The notes below the pieces were generated by a model, which did no database searches, was not told the origin of the DNA, and worked only from the letters and a program-made list of their open reading frames with translations. Positions 37,093-47,165 of a DNA stretch of 64,000 nucleotides are shown here, in pieces. The stretch's first letter is position 1. Each line of letters starts with the position of its first letter. Position numbers and translations under genes: made by a program. Source of the DNA: Pseudomonas saxonica (GTDB lineage: Bacteria > Pseudomonadota > Gammaproteobacteria > Pseudomonadales > Pseudomonadaceae); contig NZ_VFIO01000002.1 of NCBI RefSeq assembly GCF_007858365.1, positions 124,001 through 188,000 of the forward strand, written 5' to 3'.

Positions 37093-37129
37093 AAAAAGCC
37101 CCGACGGCCTAGGGCACGTCAGGGCTTTT
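37093..37129. terminator. Bidirectional terminator between DUF1338 gene and azurin
   Basis: AAAAGCCC...GACG pairs with CGTC...GGGCTTTT around a ten-base loop. A-rich and T-rich flanks allow termination of both convergent genes. Confidence 0.8.
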
Positions 37130-37146
37130 GAGAGCGAACCGGATTC

Positions 37147-37593
37147 TTATTTAAGAATCACAGCACCTTTCATCATCGAGTTGTGGCCCGGGAAGGTGCA
37201 GAAGAACTCATAGTCTTCACCCGCCTTGAGCTTCGATACATCGAAGGTCACGGAATCTTTCTCGCCAGCGCCAATCACTTTGGTGTGGGCAATCACGCGC
37301 TCGTCGCCGTCCTTGAGGTAATTCTTGTCCAGACCGGCCGCAATCCCGTCAGTGGAAACAGCCTGCATGTCGGCTTTTTTGCTCAGCACCCAGTTATGCC
37401 CCATCACGTTTTTAGGCAAGTTGCCGGAGTGCTCCAGGTTAACGGTGAAGGTTTTGCACGACTTGTCGATCACGATTTCTTTGGTGTTGAATGACATTTG
37501 ATCAGTCGAATCGACCGTCACTGCACACTCAGCTGCCAGCAAATGGCCGCTGGCCAGGGTCAACAGGGATACCGCAACAGCTTTAGCGAACAT
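37147..37593 (-). CDS. azu: Azurin (blue copper electron carrier)
   Basis: Periplasmic type 1 copper protein; 148-residue precursor with signal peptide [20 protein letters not shown] and a mature protein of 128 residues. In mature numbering the copper ligands are His46 (MGHNW), Cys112, His117 and Met121 ([14 protein letters not shown]). The structural disulfide Cys3-Cys26 is also present. It donates electrons to nitrite reductase, oxidases or peroxidases depending on the strain. The ATG at 37593 has GGAGAG about eight bases upstream. It could in principle serve the di-haem peroxidase encoded at 57676, but there is no linkage. Confidence 0.97.
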   Translation of the reverse strand: MFAKAVAVSLLTLASGHLLAAECAVTVDSTDQMSFNTKEIVIDKSCKTFTVNLEHSGNLPKNVMGHNWVLSKKADMQAVSTDGIAAGLDKNYLKDGDERVIAHTKVIGAGEKDSVTFDVSKLKAGEDYEFFCTFPGHNSMMKGAVILK

Positions 37594-37666
37594 GGTTTCT
37601 CTCCAAGGTAGGGTACAAAAAATCCATAACTTGTATACAGGTTGCACGAAAATGGTCGCATTGCCA

Positions 37667-37680
37667 ATGACCCACGTCAT
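37667..37680 (-). promoter_or_regulatory. FNR/ANR-like palindrome upstream of azu
   Basis: Perfect inverted repeat ATGAC-N4-GTCAT with the 5-4-5 geometry of ANR boxes (TTGAT-N4-ATCAA) but differing at the outer and inner bases. It lies 74 bp before the azu start; a TATACA candidate -10 is at 37637-37632. The spacing to that -10 is a few bases longer than ideal. Confidence 0.3.
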
Positions 37681-37923
37681 GCTCGATGTGTATAAACGGC
37701 ACTATGATCCCTCTAGACGAACCGTAAACGCTCAACCTTAGGCCATCACCGAGCGATAAGGCTCAACAGACCGCGGAATTAATCCACCTCGCGCTTTTTG
37801 AGCGGTGTAAAGTCGTGAAAGCCGCGCAAATATAGCCTTGCAAAAACCCAGCTAACGGCTAAGCACTAATACAGGGCAGAATACGCGCCGCTCAACTTCC
37901 CTTCGAGCCCCAGAGGATCGCCC

Positions 37924-38130
37924 ATGGCCAAACCAAACTATAACTTCGCTAAGCGTCAAAGAGACTTGGCTAAAGAGCAGAAGAAAGAGGAAAAGCTCGC
38001 GCGCAAGAAAGCCGCAGCTGAAGAAGGCACTGTAGAGCCGGGCACTGAAACCGACACCGACGTCGATGAGCAAGGTGATGTTGTCGCTGAAACTACCGAC
38101 ACCCCTGAAGAAAAAGCTCCAAACGCGTAA
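37924..38130 (+). CDS. Small charged conserved hypothetical protein
   Basis: Protein of 68 residues. The N-terminal 35 residues are strongly basic and helical (KRQRDLAKEQKKEEKLARKK). The C-terminal half is acidic and probably disordered (ETDTDVDEQGDVVAE). It has no signal peptide or membrane segment. GAGG precedes the ATG. I recall similar short proteins in other pseudomonads but know of no function; the basic/acidic split would suit RNA or ribosome association. It stands alone between azu and ygiQ. Confidence 0.7.
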   Translation: MAKPNYNFAKRQRDLAKEQKKEEKLARKKAAAEEGTVEPGTETDTDVDEQGDVVAETTDTPEEKAPNA

Positions 38131-38177
38131 CCCCCACGGCCCGGTTATCCACAACCCGGCCCACAGGATCTGTGATC

Positions 38178-38204
38178 AGGATCAGCAGCGCGCCTGCTGA
38201 TCCT
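38178..38204 (+). terminator. Strong hairpin after the small charged gene
   Basis: AGGATCAGCAG pairs perfectly with CTGCTGATCCT across a CGCGC loop. No T-run follows, so it is a termination or processing hairpin of uncertain efficiency. Confidence 0.5.
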
Positions 38205-38312
38205 CGCAGATAGCCTGAGCGTCTTTCAGACGCCTTAAGAGCCACTCCCCTTACTCAGCCTCAGCCAACAGCCTACAAGTTCGTGGCAGGCTTCTCAGCG
38301 CCCAGAAACCAC

Positions 38313-38336
38313 AACGCCAGCCCGAAGGCTGGCGTT
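38313..38336. terminator. Second hairpin in the 38.1-38.5 kb gap
   Basis: AACGCCAGCC-CGAA-GGCTGGCGTT is a ten-pair stem with a stable tetraloop lying between the small gene and the convergent ygiQ end. Confidence 0.5.
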
Positions 38337-38350
38337 GATCACTTTCCTCC

Positions 38351-38481
38351 GTAGCAGCTGCCGCAGGCTGCGTCCGACGACAGCGTCGTCGTAAATTCAG
38401 AAATCACAGTGCGACTGTAAAATCGCGATTACTGGTTTTACGATCGCTGCGCAATCGGACGCTGCCTTCGGCAGCTGCTAC
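38351..38481. repeat. REP doublet before the ygiQ stop
   Basis: GTAGCAGCTGCCGCAGGCTG and its near inverse GCTGCCTTCGGCAGCTGCTAC flank about 90 bp that contain further short palindromes. This fills the rest of the gap between 38131 and 38491, where no gene is seen. Confidence 0.8.
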
Positions 38482-38491
38482 GAATTAGGTC

Positions 38492-40837
38492 TTAGCGCGG
38501 TACAGCCGGTTTGCGGGTTGGCTTTTGGCCTTTGCCACCCTTGGCCGCTTCATGTCGCTCTTTGGCTGCCTGTTTGTTACGGGCGAATGCCGCAGCTTTA
38601 GCCTGCTCGCGTTTATCCCACGGGTTACCACCGTCGCTGGCACGTGGCGGCAAGCCAGTGTGCTGGGTCAGGATTTTGGTGGTCTTTTCTCCAGCCACTT
38701 TATGGCTGCCAGCAGGCGTCGAGTTTTTGCGACGCGCACTCTGGTAGCTGTCAGTCGCCGGCTGATGCAGGGGAATCAACTGATCTTTACCCGAGCCGAT
38801 CAGATCAGCCCGGCCCATGCGGGTCAGCGCTTCACGCAGCATCGGCCAGCCTTTCGGGTCGTGGTAGCGCAAGAACGCCTTGTGCAGACGGCGCTGCTCT
38901 TCACTCTTGACGATGGTGACCGAATCGCTCTTGTACGTGACCTTGCGCAGCGGGTTCTTGCCCGAGTGGTACATCGCCGTAGCGGTAGCCATTGGCGAGG
39001 GATAGAACGCTTGCACCTGATCCGCCCGGAAGCCGTTGCCCTTGAGCCACAGCGCCAGGTTCATCATGTCTTCATCTTTGGTGCCGGGGTGAGCGGCGAT
39101 GAAGTAAGGAATCAGGTACTGCTCTTTGCCCGCTTCCTTGGTGTACTTCTCGAACATGCGCTTGAACTTGTCATAGCTGCCAATGCCCGGCTTCATCATT
39201 TGGTTGAGCGGACCTTCCTCGGTGTGTTCCGGGGCGATCTTGAGGTAACCACCAACGTGGTGGGTCACCAGCTCTTTCACGTATTCCGGCGACTCGACCG
39301 CAAGGTCATAACGCAAGCCGGAAGCAATCAGAATCTTCTTCACACCCGGCAGGGCACGGGCACTGCGGTACAGCTGAATCAGCGACGAGTGGTCAGTGTT
39401 CAGGTTCGGACAAATACCAGGGAATACGCAGGACGGCTTACGGCACGCGGATTCGATTTCCGGCGTTTTGCAGGCAATACGGTACATATTCGCGGTCGGG
39501 CCGCCGAGGTCGGAAATAACGCCAGTAAAACCAGGCACTTTGTCGCGAATTTCTTCGATTTCTCGAATAATCGACTCTTCGGAACGGTTCTGGATGATCC
39601 GGCCTTCGTGCTCGGTAATGGAGCAGAAGGTGCAGCCACCGAAGCAGCCACGCATGATGTTCACCGAGAAGCGGATCATGTCGTAGGCCGGGATTTTTTC
39701 CTTGCCGTACGCAGGGTGTGGAACACGTGCGTAGGGCATGCCAAACACGTAGTCCATTTCTTCGGTGGTCATTGGGATCGGAGGCGGGTTGAACCACACA
39801 TCCACTTCGCCATGCTTCTGCACCAACGCACGCGCGTTACCCGGGTTGGTTTCGAGGTGAAGCACGCGGTTGGCGTGAGCGTAGAGAACGGAGTCGCCAC
39901 GCACTTTCTCAACCGACGGCAGACGGATTACCGTCTTGTCGCGGGTCATGCGCGGGCTGGCCAGAATTTGCACCACTTGGGCTTCGTTCGGGTCTTCAAC
40001 CGGGCCTTTTTCCTGCTCAATGGCGCAGGCTTGAGTGTCCTGGGTGTTCACGTACGGGTTGATGATCTTGTCGATCTTGCCCGGACGGTCGATACGTGTG
40101 GAGTCGACTTCGTACCAGTCTTTTGGCGTATCGCGACGAATGAACGCGGTGCCGCGCACATCGGTAATGTCTTCAATCTTGTGGCCGTACGACAAGCGCT
40201 GGGCAACTTCGACAATGGCACGCTCGGCGTTGCCATACAGCAGGATGTCGGCGCAGGCGTCGATCAGGATCGAGTTGCGGACACGGTCCTGCCAGTAGTC
40301 GTAATGCGCGATACGGCGCAGGGACGCTTCAATCCCACCGAGCACGATTGGCACGTGTTTGTAGGCTTCTTTACAACGTTGGCTGTACACCAGGCTCGCG
40401 CGATCCGGACGTTTGCCAGCCATGCCACCTGGGGTGTAGGCGTCATCGGAACGGATCTTTTTGTCGGCGGTGTAACGGTTGATCATCGAATCCATGTTGC
40501 CGGCCGCGACACCGAAGAACAGGTTCGGCTCGCCCAGCTTCATGAAATCGTCTTTGGACTGCCAGTTCGGCTGGGCAATGATGCCCACACGGAAACCCTG
40601 AGACTCCAGCAAACGACCGATGATGGCCATGCCGAACGACGGGTGATCGACATACGCATCACCGGTGACGATGATGATGTCGCATGAATCCCAGCCAAGC
40701 TGATCCATCTCCTCCCTGCTCATCGGCAGGAATGGTGCTGGACCGAAACATTCGGCCCAGTACTTCGGATAGTCAAATAAAGGCTTGGCTGCTTGCATGT
40801 CGGTGACCGGTGTTGAGTGCAAAAAGGAGCGCGTCAT
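38492..40837 (-). CDS. YgiQ-family radical SAM protein
   Basis: Radical SAM protein of 781 residues. The [4Fe-4S] motif is [17 protein letters not shown] (CxxxCxxC, near residue 396). It is preceded by a B12-binding-like N-terminal region ([20 protein letters not shown]) and followed by [19 protein letters not shown]. The C-terminal ~80 residues are Lys/Ala-rich and low in complexity. YgiQ proteins are widespread, but the reaction is not established to my knowledge. The ATG at 40837 has only a weak ribosome binding site; an internal ATG at 40798 ([16 protein letters not shown]) starts the conserved region and may be the true start. Confidence 0.92.
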   Translation of the reverse strand: MTRSFLHSTPVTDMQAAKPLFDYPKYWAECFGPAPFLPMSREEMDQLGWDSCDIIIVTGDAYVDHPSFGMAIIGRLLESQGFRVGIIAQPNWQSKDDFMKLGEPNLFFGVAAGNMDSMINRYTADKKIRSDDAYTPGGMAGKRPDRASLVYSQRCKEAYKHVPIVLGGIEASLRRIAHYDYWQDRVRNSILIDACADILLYGNAERAIVEVAQRLSYGHKIEDITDVRGTAFIRRDTPKDWYEVDSTRIDRPGKIDKIINPYVNTQDTQACAIEQEKGPVEDPNEAQVVQILASPRMTRDKTVIRLPSVEKVRGDSVLYAHANRVLHLETNPGNARALVQKHGEVDVWFNPPPIPMTTEEMDYVFGMPYARVPHPAYGKEKIPAYDMIRFSVNIMRGCFGGCTFCSITEHEGRIIQNRSEESIIREIEEIRDKVPGFTGVISDLGGPTANMYRIACKTPEIESACRKPSCVFPGICPNLNTDHSSLIQLYRSARALPGVKKILIASGLRYDLAVESPEYVKELVTHHVGGYLKIAPEHTEEGPLNQMMKPGIGSYDKFKRMFEKYTKEAGKEQYLIPYFIAAHPGTKDEDMMNLALWLKGNGFRADQVQAFYPSPMATATAMYHSGKNPLRKVTYKSDSVTIVKSEEQRRLHKAFLRYHDPKGWPMLREALTRMGRADLIGSGKDQLIPLHQPATDSYQSARRKNSTPAGSHKVAGEKTTKILTQHTGLPPRASDGGNPWDKREQAKAAAFARNKQAAKERHEAAKGGKGQKPTRKPAVPR

Positions 40838-40991
40838 TTCTTAAGAAATTCGCGGTCGCGGAATATAGCACAAAAAATAACCAATTCCGACGGCGATGGT
40901 CGGCTTTATTCGAGCCCCTGCTCAGGGCTGCATATACACGATTAGCCAATCTAATGGGCCATGCATAGCTAAACGCAAATCAGAAAAAACG

Positions 40992-41023
40992 TGGGTAACG
41001 TCACTGCAACACATTACCCAAGG
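40992..41023 (+). promoter_or_regulatory. Hairpin abutting the ribosome binding site of the SET toxin gene
   Basis: TGGGTAA (40992-40998) pairs perfectly with TTACCCA (41014-41020) across a 15-base loop. The Shine-Dalgarno AAGG begins at the last stem base, nine bases before the ATG at 41032. Its position resembles the leader hairpins of the NEL-type genes, but the sequence is unrelated. Confidence 0.4.
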
Positions 41024-41031
41024 CTAAAGTC

Positions 41032-44000
41032 ATGTCCCATTCTCGCTCACCATCCAGTCGGCCCCCTGGATCCATTCACGCCGATTTTATAAAGGAACGC
41101 TTGCCCAGCTGGGCAGCAAGTGCCAGCCCGATCGTACTTGCAGAGCTGCGTAGTAGCCTGATCAGAAATAACCAATCGCGGCATGACCTCAATGAATTAT
41201 TGGGTCAGGTGCAAAATCCCGAAATGTTCGTCCGCCCGCTATTCAGACAAGCCCTAAGAAAATATTTAACAGGGCTTGACCCAGACAAAACTCTTTTTGT
41301 ACGTGAATGGCGCAATGAGCACCTGCTCGGGGTGTACAGCACTCATGACCGAACATCTGAACACTCATTGTTTGAAGCGGCACTGCAAAATTTTGAGCCT
41401 TCGGAAGCAGAAAGTGGTGGCATTGAGGAGGGGTCCGGGCTGTTTCTGCAGACGGCTACCGGGCGAGTGCGAGCCCATACCCCGCCCATTATTTTTGCTC
41501 AATTTTGCCGCCATCTTGATTTAGGCAGCCACTACCAGCGACATCTCAATGAATTTTTCAATCCGCCTCCCCTATCGGACGCCTTACAGACTGTACCCAA
41601 CCCGCGTCAGGTTATACGCGCATATGAACAAAGCAGCTTTGAAAGCGCCTTGCACTTGGCACTCCTCAAAGGCGAAATCAGCAATGAGCTGTACCAGCAA
41701 TTATTCACCCTTCAGATCGATGGACAGCACCCGGATTTAATCTGTAATCATCTGACCATTAACAACGTGACGCTGCCCGGAATTCTGGTGATCCGGGACC
41801 GTCACTTCGACAAAAGTCAGATTCTTTACACCCCTCATGATCCAGTGGCGATGTTTCGCAGATACCCCTCAATGCACCAACTTGAAGCTGATCTGTCCGT
41901 GCGCTTGCTCAGCGCTCGCTACCTCGAGTTTTTTAACCGATTTGTCCCCCTGCGTTATCGCGGTCACCTGATCTCCATTACCCCCCCACGCATTGATTAA
42001 CTGCCTGGAGGGCGCCCCACCACACGTGTACCCGCCAGAGTCGATCAAGCAATCAGCCGAACGCCTATCACAGGCAATATTTTCCACTCCATCGCTGAAC
42101 ACCGTATTAGCCACATCAGAAGCGATGCTCGTGTGTTGGTTGTACCTACTGCAGATGCAAACTTGCGAGGTCGCGAGGCACGTCTGCAACGCTTTAAAGA
42201 ATTGGGAACTTCCATACTGTTTTTCGCTGCATCGTTCATTCCGGTTGTGGGCGAAGTACTGTTCACTGTGACTGGGCTACAGCTGATTAGCAGTGTCTAC
42301 CACGGCTTTGCTGCCTGGAGCCGAGGCGATAGCGATCAAGCCCTGAATGAACTGCTGGATGTGATGGACACTGTCGCTTTGGGGCTAGCCACAGCAGGTG
42401 CCATAAAGACCGCAGGCTTCACGGCCACATTGGTGAAAGTGCAGCTCAAGAATCGATCCTGGCGGTTATGGAGTCCAGATTTGACACCTTACCGTAGCCC
42501 TCATGAACTGCCCGAAGGCTTGGCTGCAAACGCGCAAGGGCTCTATGAGCACAACCAACGGCACTATTTGAAGCTGGGCAAGGATGTACTCCATCAGGTC
42601 AAACGCGATCCGCAAACACAACAGTGGCATGTAGAGCATCCGCTCAGTGAGGCCGCATACACCCCAGCTTTGCTAACCAATGGCGTGGGGACGTGGCGGC
42701 ACGCGCACGAGGCTGTCAAAAACTGGGATGACTTAACACTCCTGACCCGAGTGGGGCCCGATGCCTTACATATTGATCAACCTGCATTTGAACCGATTCT
42801 TCAAGTAAGCGAGGTGAACATCGAACAACTGCGTCACGTTCATCAGGACATGGTTCGCCCCCCACCTCGACTGCGAGACACGTTAAAACATTTCAACTTT
42901 GAACAAGAAATCAATCAATTCACTATGGCCCGCGCTGAAGGCATAACAGTCTCTGCGCACTCACCGCTGATCCAACTCCACCTGCTGGGTTCACTGCCCG
43001 AATGGCCCGCGACTACTGTATTGAAAATTCTCGACCCCAAACAAAACACAATTATGAGCTTCGGGGCGCAGGGCACGGAGATTTCAATTAGCGAAGAACA
43101 ACTGAGGAAAGGCGAGCTATTGCAGGTACTTGAACAGAAACTGCCTGCGAATGTATTTGAGGCGTTAGCCCATACAGACTCAATACCTGACGAAGCCAAG
43201 CCATACTTCACTCCCGTCTCAAGATTGGCGTCTCGATTAAGTGAAGAGGCAGCGCAACACAAACAACGGATATTCACCTGGCTATGTGAATACAGCGAAA
43301 AACCGGTCACGCCTATCGAAAAACAACTCAGCGAGATTATTCCACTGCTCACCAAGAGCCAGTTGGAAGAGACATCTGCCGTGCTCGGTGAGCATGAACA
43401 GAGTCGAGTATTACGGGAAAAAAGTCTGACTGCAGAACAACGCTGGGAAGTCGACCAATATGTTCGGCAATCCGAGACGTTGCGGATTCGCGAGGGCCTT
43501 TACCTGGATTCGGTCAGCACGCCTGAAAGCTTGTGCATGTTGCTGTTTACACTTGAACAACTTCCCGGCTGGCCCGCCTCTCACCGCATAGAAATCCGTG
43601 ACCAGAGGTTTGATGGAAATCTTCTTGGCCGTGCAGGGCCGGCGAATACTGGCACTCTGCATGTGCTGACGCGTGAAGGTGAGCTATACGGTCTATTTTC
43701 TTCGGCAGGTGTACGCCTGAAAGAACCGGCTGACCTATTCAGCACCGTTGAACACACGCTCTCCAGCACCCAACGCCAAGCAATTACCTTGCGCACCGAA
43801 ACGGCGTCACTGAAGCAAGCTGCACGTAAACTCAGCATGGAGTTACTCGCAAACCCAGCCCCAACCGCCAGGGGTAAACCTGCTGAGATCAAAATCCCGC
43901 CCAGACCCTTCCAGCCCTTTGATCCTCTTTTTGCAGAAAACATGCACCCGGTGATGAAGACACTGCGTAACGACGGTATTTATGAAAGCGCGCCGTCAAG

Positions 44001-45177
44001 CGGTAGAGAAAACCGTTACTACGTGCTGCAAAACGCCCGTTACTATCAAGTCAAAAGAAACCCGGTGGGCTGGCAACTGATCGATGCTCGCAGCCCCTTC
44101 AGGGCATACAAACCCTATGTGGGCAAAAACGCACAGGGCGAATGGGGCATTGATCCAAATACAGGGGCACTTTTTGGCGGAATGAACAACTCACCGCCCA
44201 GGCGCACAAGTGTCGACACTCACTTTGATTCGCAACATTCGCCGGCACAGGCTCAAGCAAGTCCTTCGGAACACAGTTCAGGAGCGGGTTTAACATCGAT
44301 GGTCTCTGCCGAAGAGTCCCTTGGCTTAATTCCTTCTGAAAGCTCTTACCATACGGGCGAAGAGGCCACGCACCCAGTTCCTTACACACAGCAGGAGCTT
44401 GAACACATGCACTCCAGTTCGAGCTATCAACACAGCCGCAATTATCAGCGCCAATATGATCGCGCTAACAATGGCCGTTACCCATTACGAGATGTAGACG
44501 GTCAATCATTACGTATCAGGTTTATTCAAGCGGTGGCCAAGTCTTACACCTCAGAAACAACCATTCATAAAGATCTCGTATTGCCGTATATCAAATGGGA
44601 AGGTTACGAAGAAGTCGCGCGCTTGTACGACGAAAAGCTGGAAGTGGTGCCTTTCTCAGCAGAACATCAAAAGTTTCCTCAAGAGTCGAGCTTGATTGGA
44701 GAATTCACTGTCATTAGCCGAAGAGTCATTCAAAAAGGTGAGGTTCTGGGCGTCTATGGTGGCGAGTTGCTGCCACCCCCCGTTGCGACCTATCGTAATG
44801 ACCCTTATTTGATGGATGTAATGGCAAAAAACCTGCCCAAAGAGGACGCACCTGGGCATCCCACAATGATGACCCGAGAAGTGATGTTATCTGGCGACAA
44901 CATTACTTCACGTATCAATACGATTTTTGAATACGAAGACGGGCGACCTGTCAGACAAGCTACGTCAGGGTATAACGTCGAGACTGCACCTTTTGACGTG
45001 GACGTGCAAAAAGGCACTGCCCCCTGGAAACGAATGAGTCTGTGTGTCTTGTTTGCCAGTGAGCAGATTGAAGCAGGGGCAGAATTGCGCTGGAATTACT
45101 GCTACACGGAACCGAGCGTCAGAAAGCTGTTCGGAGCACCTGCTGCAAGCAGTGTATCCAGCGTGCCGAAGCCTTAG
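41032..45177 (+). pseudogene. Giant DUF6543 toxin with C-terminal SET-like domain, interrupted by one TAA
   Basis: One frame runs 1381 codons from the ATG at 41032 to a TAG at 45175, broken only by TAA at 41998-42000 (codon 323). The frame is open immediately on both sides. The residues after the stop (IAEHRISHIRSDARVLVVPT, then FIPVVGEVLF) continue the toxin-family region, which ends in a hydrophobic segment near full-frame residue 405. The C-terminus (~1220-1360) resembles a SET methyltransferase domain: RVIQKGEVLGVYGGELLPP, NITSRINTIFEYED and EQIEAGAELRWNYCY. A restart at the GTG at 42133 could yield a 1014-residue product. Lower GC than its neighbours and isolated placement between ygiQ and dnaB suggest acquisition. 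A sequencing error cannot be excluded. Confidence 0.75.
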
Positions 45178-46568
45178 TCATCATCGAAGTTGTAACTGCC
45201 CGGCGCCAGGTTTTCAAAGCGTGTGTATTTGCCGATAAACGCTAGGCGCGTCGTGCCGATAGGCCCGTTACGCTGCTTGCCGATGATGATTTCGGCAATG
45301 CCCTTGTGCTCGGTCTCGGGGTGATACACCTCGTCCCGGTACACGAACATGATGACGTCGGCGTCCTGCTCGATGGCGCCGGATTCACGCAAGTCGGAGT
45401 TGATCGGGCGTTTGTTCGGGCGCTGCTCAAGAGAACGGTTGAGCTGCGAGAGTGCCACTACCGGGCAATTGAATTCCTTGGCCAGGGCTTTCAAGGAACG
45501 CGAGATCTCGGAAATTTCGTTGGTACGGTTATCACCGCCGGAACCCGGGATCTGCATCAATTGCAGGTAGTCGATCATGATCAGGCCGATATCACCGTGC
45601 TCACGCACCAGGCGTCGGGTACGGGCGCGCATTTCCGAAGGGCTGATGCCTGCGGTGTCATCGATGAACAGCTTGCGGTCGTTGAGCAGGTTGACCGCCG
45701 AGGTCAGGCGCGGCCAATCGTCGTCTTCAAGGCGACCGGCACGGACTTTGGTCTGATCAATACGCCCGAGAGACGACAACATACGCATGATCAGCGATTC
45801 ACCTGGCATCTCGAGGGAGTAAACCAGTACAGCCTTCTCACTGCGTAACACGGCGTTTTCTACCAGGTTCATCGCAAAGGTGGTTTTACCCATGGATGGA
45901 CGACCGGCGACGATGATCAAGTCCGCAGGCTGCAAGCCGCTGGTCATGCCATCCAGGTCGGTGTAACCGGTGGACAGGCCCGTGATGGCGTTGTCGGTGT
46001 TGAACAGGGTGTCGATGCGGTCGATGGCTTTGGTCAGCAGGTCATTGACGCTGACCGGGCCGCCGGTTTTTGGCCGGGCCTCGGCAATCGCAAAGATCTG
46101 CCGTTCAGCCTCATCGAGAATCTCTTCAGCGCTACGCCCTTCGGGGTTGAACGCGCTGTCGGCGATCTCGGTGCTGATGCCGATGAGCTGACGCAACGTC
46201 GCACGCTGGCGCACGATCTGGGCGTAAGCCTTGATGTTGGCGACCGACGGTGTATTTTTCGCCAGTTCGCCCAGGTAACCCAGGCCACCCACTTGGGAAG
46301 TCTGACCTTCCTTGTCCAATTGCTCGGCAAGGGTCACGACGTCAATCGGGGAGTTCTGGTCAGCCAGTTTGGCGATGGCGCGGAAGATCAGCCGGTGGTC
46401 ATGTCGATAGAAATCACCGTCCGAGACCTGATCCAGCACGCGTTCCCAGGCGTTGTTGTCCAGCATCAAACCACCAAGCACAGCCTGTTCGGCCTCGATG
46501 GAATGCGGAGGCACCTTCAGGGCTGCGGTTTGTAGATCGTATTGCTCAGGAGCGGAGATATCGTTCAT
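45174..46568 (-). CDS. dnaB: Replicative DNA helicase DnaB
   Basis: Hexameric 5'-3' helicase of the replisome, 464 residues. The N-terminal domain begins VPPHSIEAEQAVLGGLMLDN. The RecA-like domain holds Walker A VAGRPSMGKTTFAMN (~210) and Walker B LIMIDYLQLM, followed by ALSQLNRSLEQRPNKRP. No intein interrupts it. The ATG at 46568 (MNDISAPEQYD) is preferred over a longer frame from 46631. Its stop codon overlaps that of the convergent SET toxin gene by four bases. Confidence 0.97.
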   Translation of the reverse strand: MNDISAPEQYDLQTAALKVPPHSIEAEQAVLGGLMLDNNAWERVLDQVSDGDFYRHDHRLIFRAIAKLADQNSPIDVVTLAEQLDKEGQTSQVGGLGYLGELAKNTPSVANIKAYAQIVRQRATLRQLIGISTEIADSAFNPEGRSAEEILDEAERQIFAIAEARPKTGGPVSVNDLLTKAIDRIDTLFNTDNAITGLSTGYTDLDGMTSGLQPADLIIVAGRPSMGKTTFAMNLVENAVLRSEKAVLVYSLEMPGESLIMRMLSSLGRIDQTKVRAGRLEDDDWPRLTSAVNLLNDRKLFIDDTAGISPSEMRARTRRLVREHGDIGLIMIDYLQLMQIPGSGGDNRTNEISEISRSLKALAKEFNCPVVALSQLNRSLEQRPNKRPINSDLRESGAIEQDADVIMFVYRDEVYHPETEHKGIAEIIIGKQRNGPIGTTRLAFIGKYTRFENLAPGSYNFDDD

Positions 46569-46615
46569 GGCCACTTGAATTTGAAAAAGCAGGGGTTTGA
46601 AAATCAGGATCAGCA

Positions 46616-46654
46616 GAAAGACAAAGGGCACGACCTGTAAACAGGATCGTGCCC
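46616..46654 (-). terminator. Terminator after rplI
   Basis: GGGCACGA-CCTG and CAGG-TCGTGCCC form a long stem with a TAAA-type loop, followed on the minus strand by TTTGTCTTT. It separates the ribosomal operon from dnaB. Confidence 0.8.
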
Positions 46655-46699
46655 GATGTTAACCGTCCAGCACACAAGGTGCCAGTCAGTTAAGACTGC

Positions 46700-47146
46700 T
46701 TAAGCAGCTACCACAACAACGCGTACGGTTGCTTCAACTTCGGCGTGCAGGTGCACAGCCACGTCGAATTCGCCAACGTTGCGGATAGTGCCGTTCGGCA
46801 GACGAACTTCGCTTTTAGCAACTTCAACGCCAGAGGCGGTCAGTGCATCAGCGATGTCGTGAGTGCCGATCGAACCGAACAGCTTGCCTTCGTCACCAGC
46901 AGTGGCAGTGATAGTCACTTCCAGCTCAGCCAGTTGGGCAGCGCGTGTTTCAGCCGAAGCTTTCTTGTCAGCTGCTGCTTGTTCCAGCTCAGCACGACGC
47001 TCTTCAAACGCAGCCAGGTTGGCAGCGGTTGCAGCGGTAGCTTTGCCGTATGGCAGCAGGTAGTTACGACCGTAACCGGCCTTAACATTTACTTTGTCGC
47101 CCAGGTTGCCCAGGTTTGCGACTTTTTCCAGAAGGATCAGTTGCAT
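46700..47146 (-). CDS. rplI: 50S ribosomal protein L9
   Basis: Ribosomal protein of 148 residues that binds 23S rRNA at the base of the L1 stalk. The signature N-terminus [19 protein letters not shown] is followed by [13 protein letters not shown], a long connecting helix (~40-75) and the C-terminal RNA-binding domain with [16 protein letters not shown]. It is the last gene of the rpsF-rpsR-(DUF2232-like)-rplI group and is followed by a terminator. Confidence 0.98.
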   Translation of the reverse strand: MQLILLEKVANLGNLGDKVNVKAGYGRNYLLPYGKATAATAANLAAFEERRAELEQAAADKKASAETRAAQLAELEVTITATAGDEGKLFGSIGTHDIADALTASGVEVAKSEVRLPNGTIRNVGEFDVAVHLHAEVEATVRVVVVAA

Positions 47147-47165
47147 GTGAAAATCCTCTTAACTT

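Noticed and set aside
38525..40687. Antisense open frame of 720 codons across ygiQ
   Set aside because: A shadow of a GC-biased gene; it has no ribosome binding site or family resemblance.
41998..42000. Programmed stop-codon readthrough in the SET toxin gene
   Set aside because: The stop is TAA followed by C, a poor readthrough context, and no downstream stimulatory structure stands out; a nonsense mutation is simpler.
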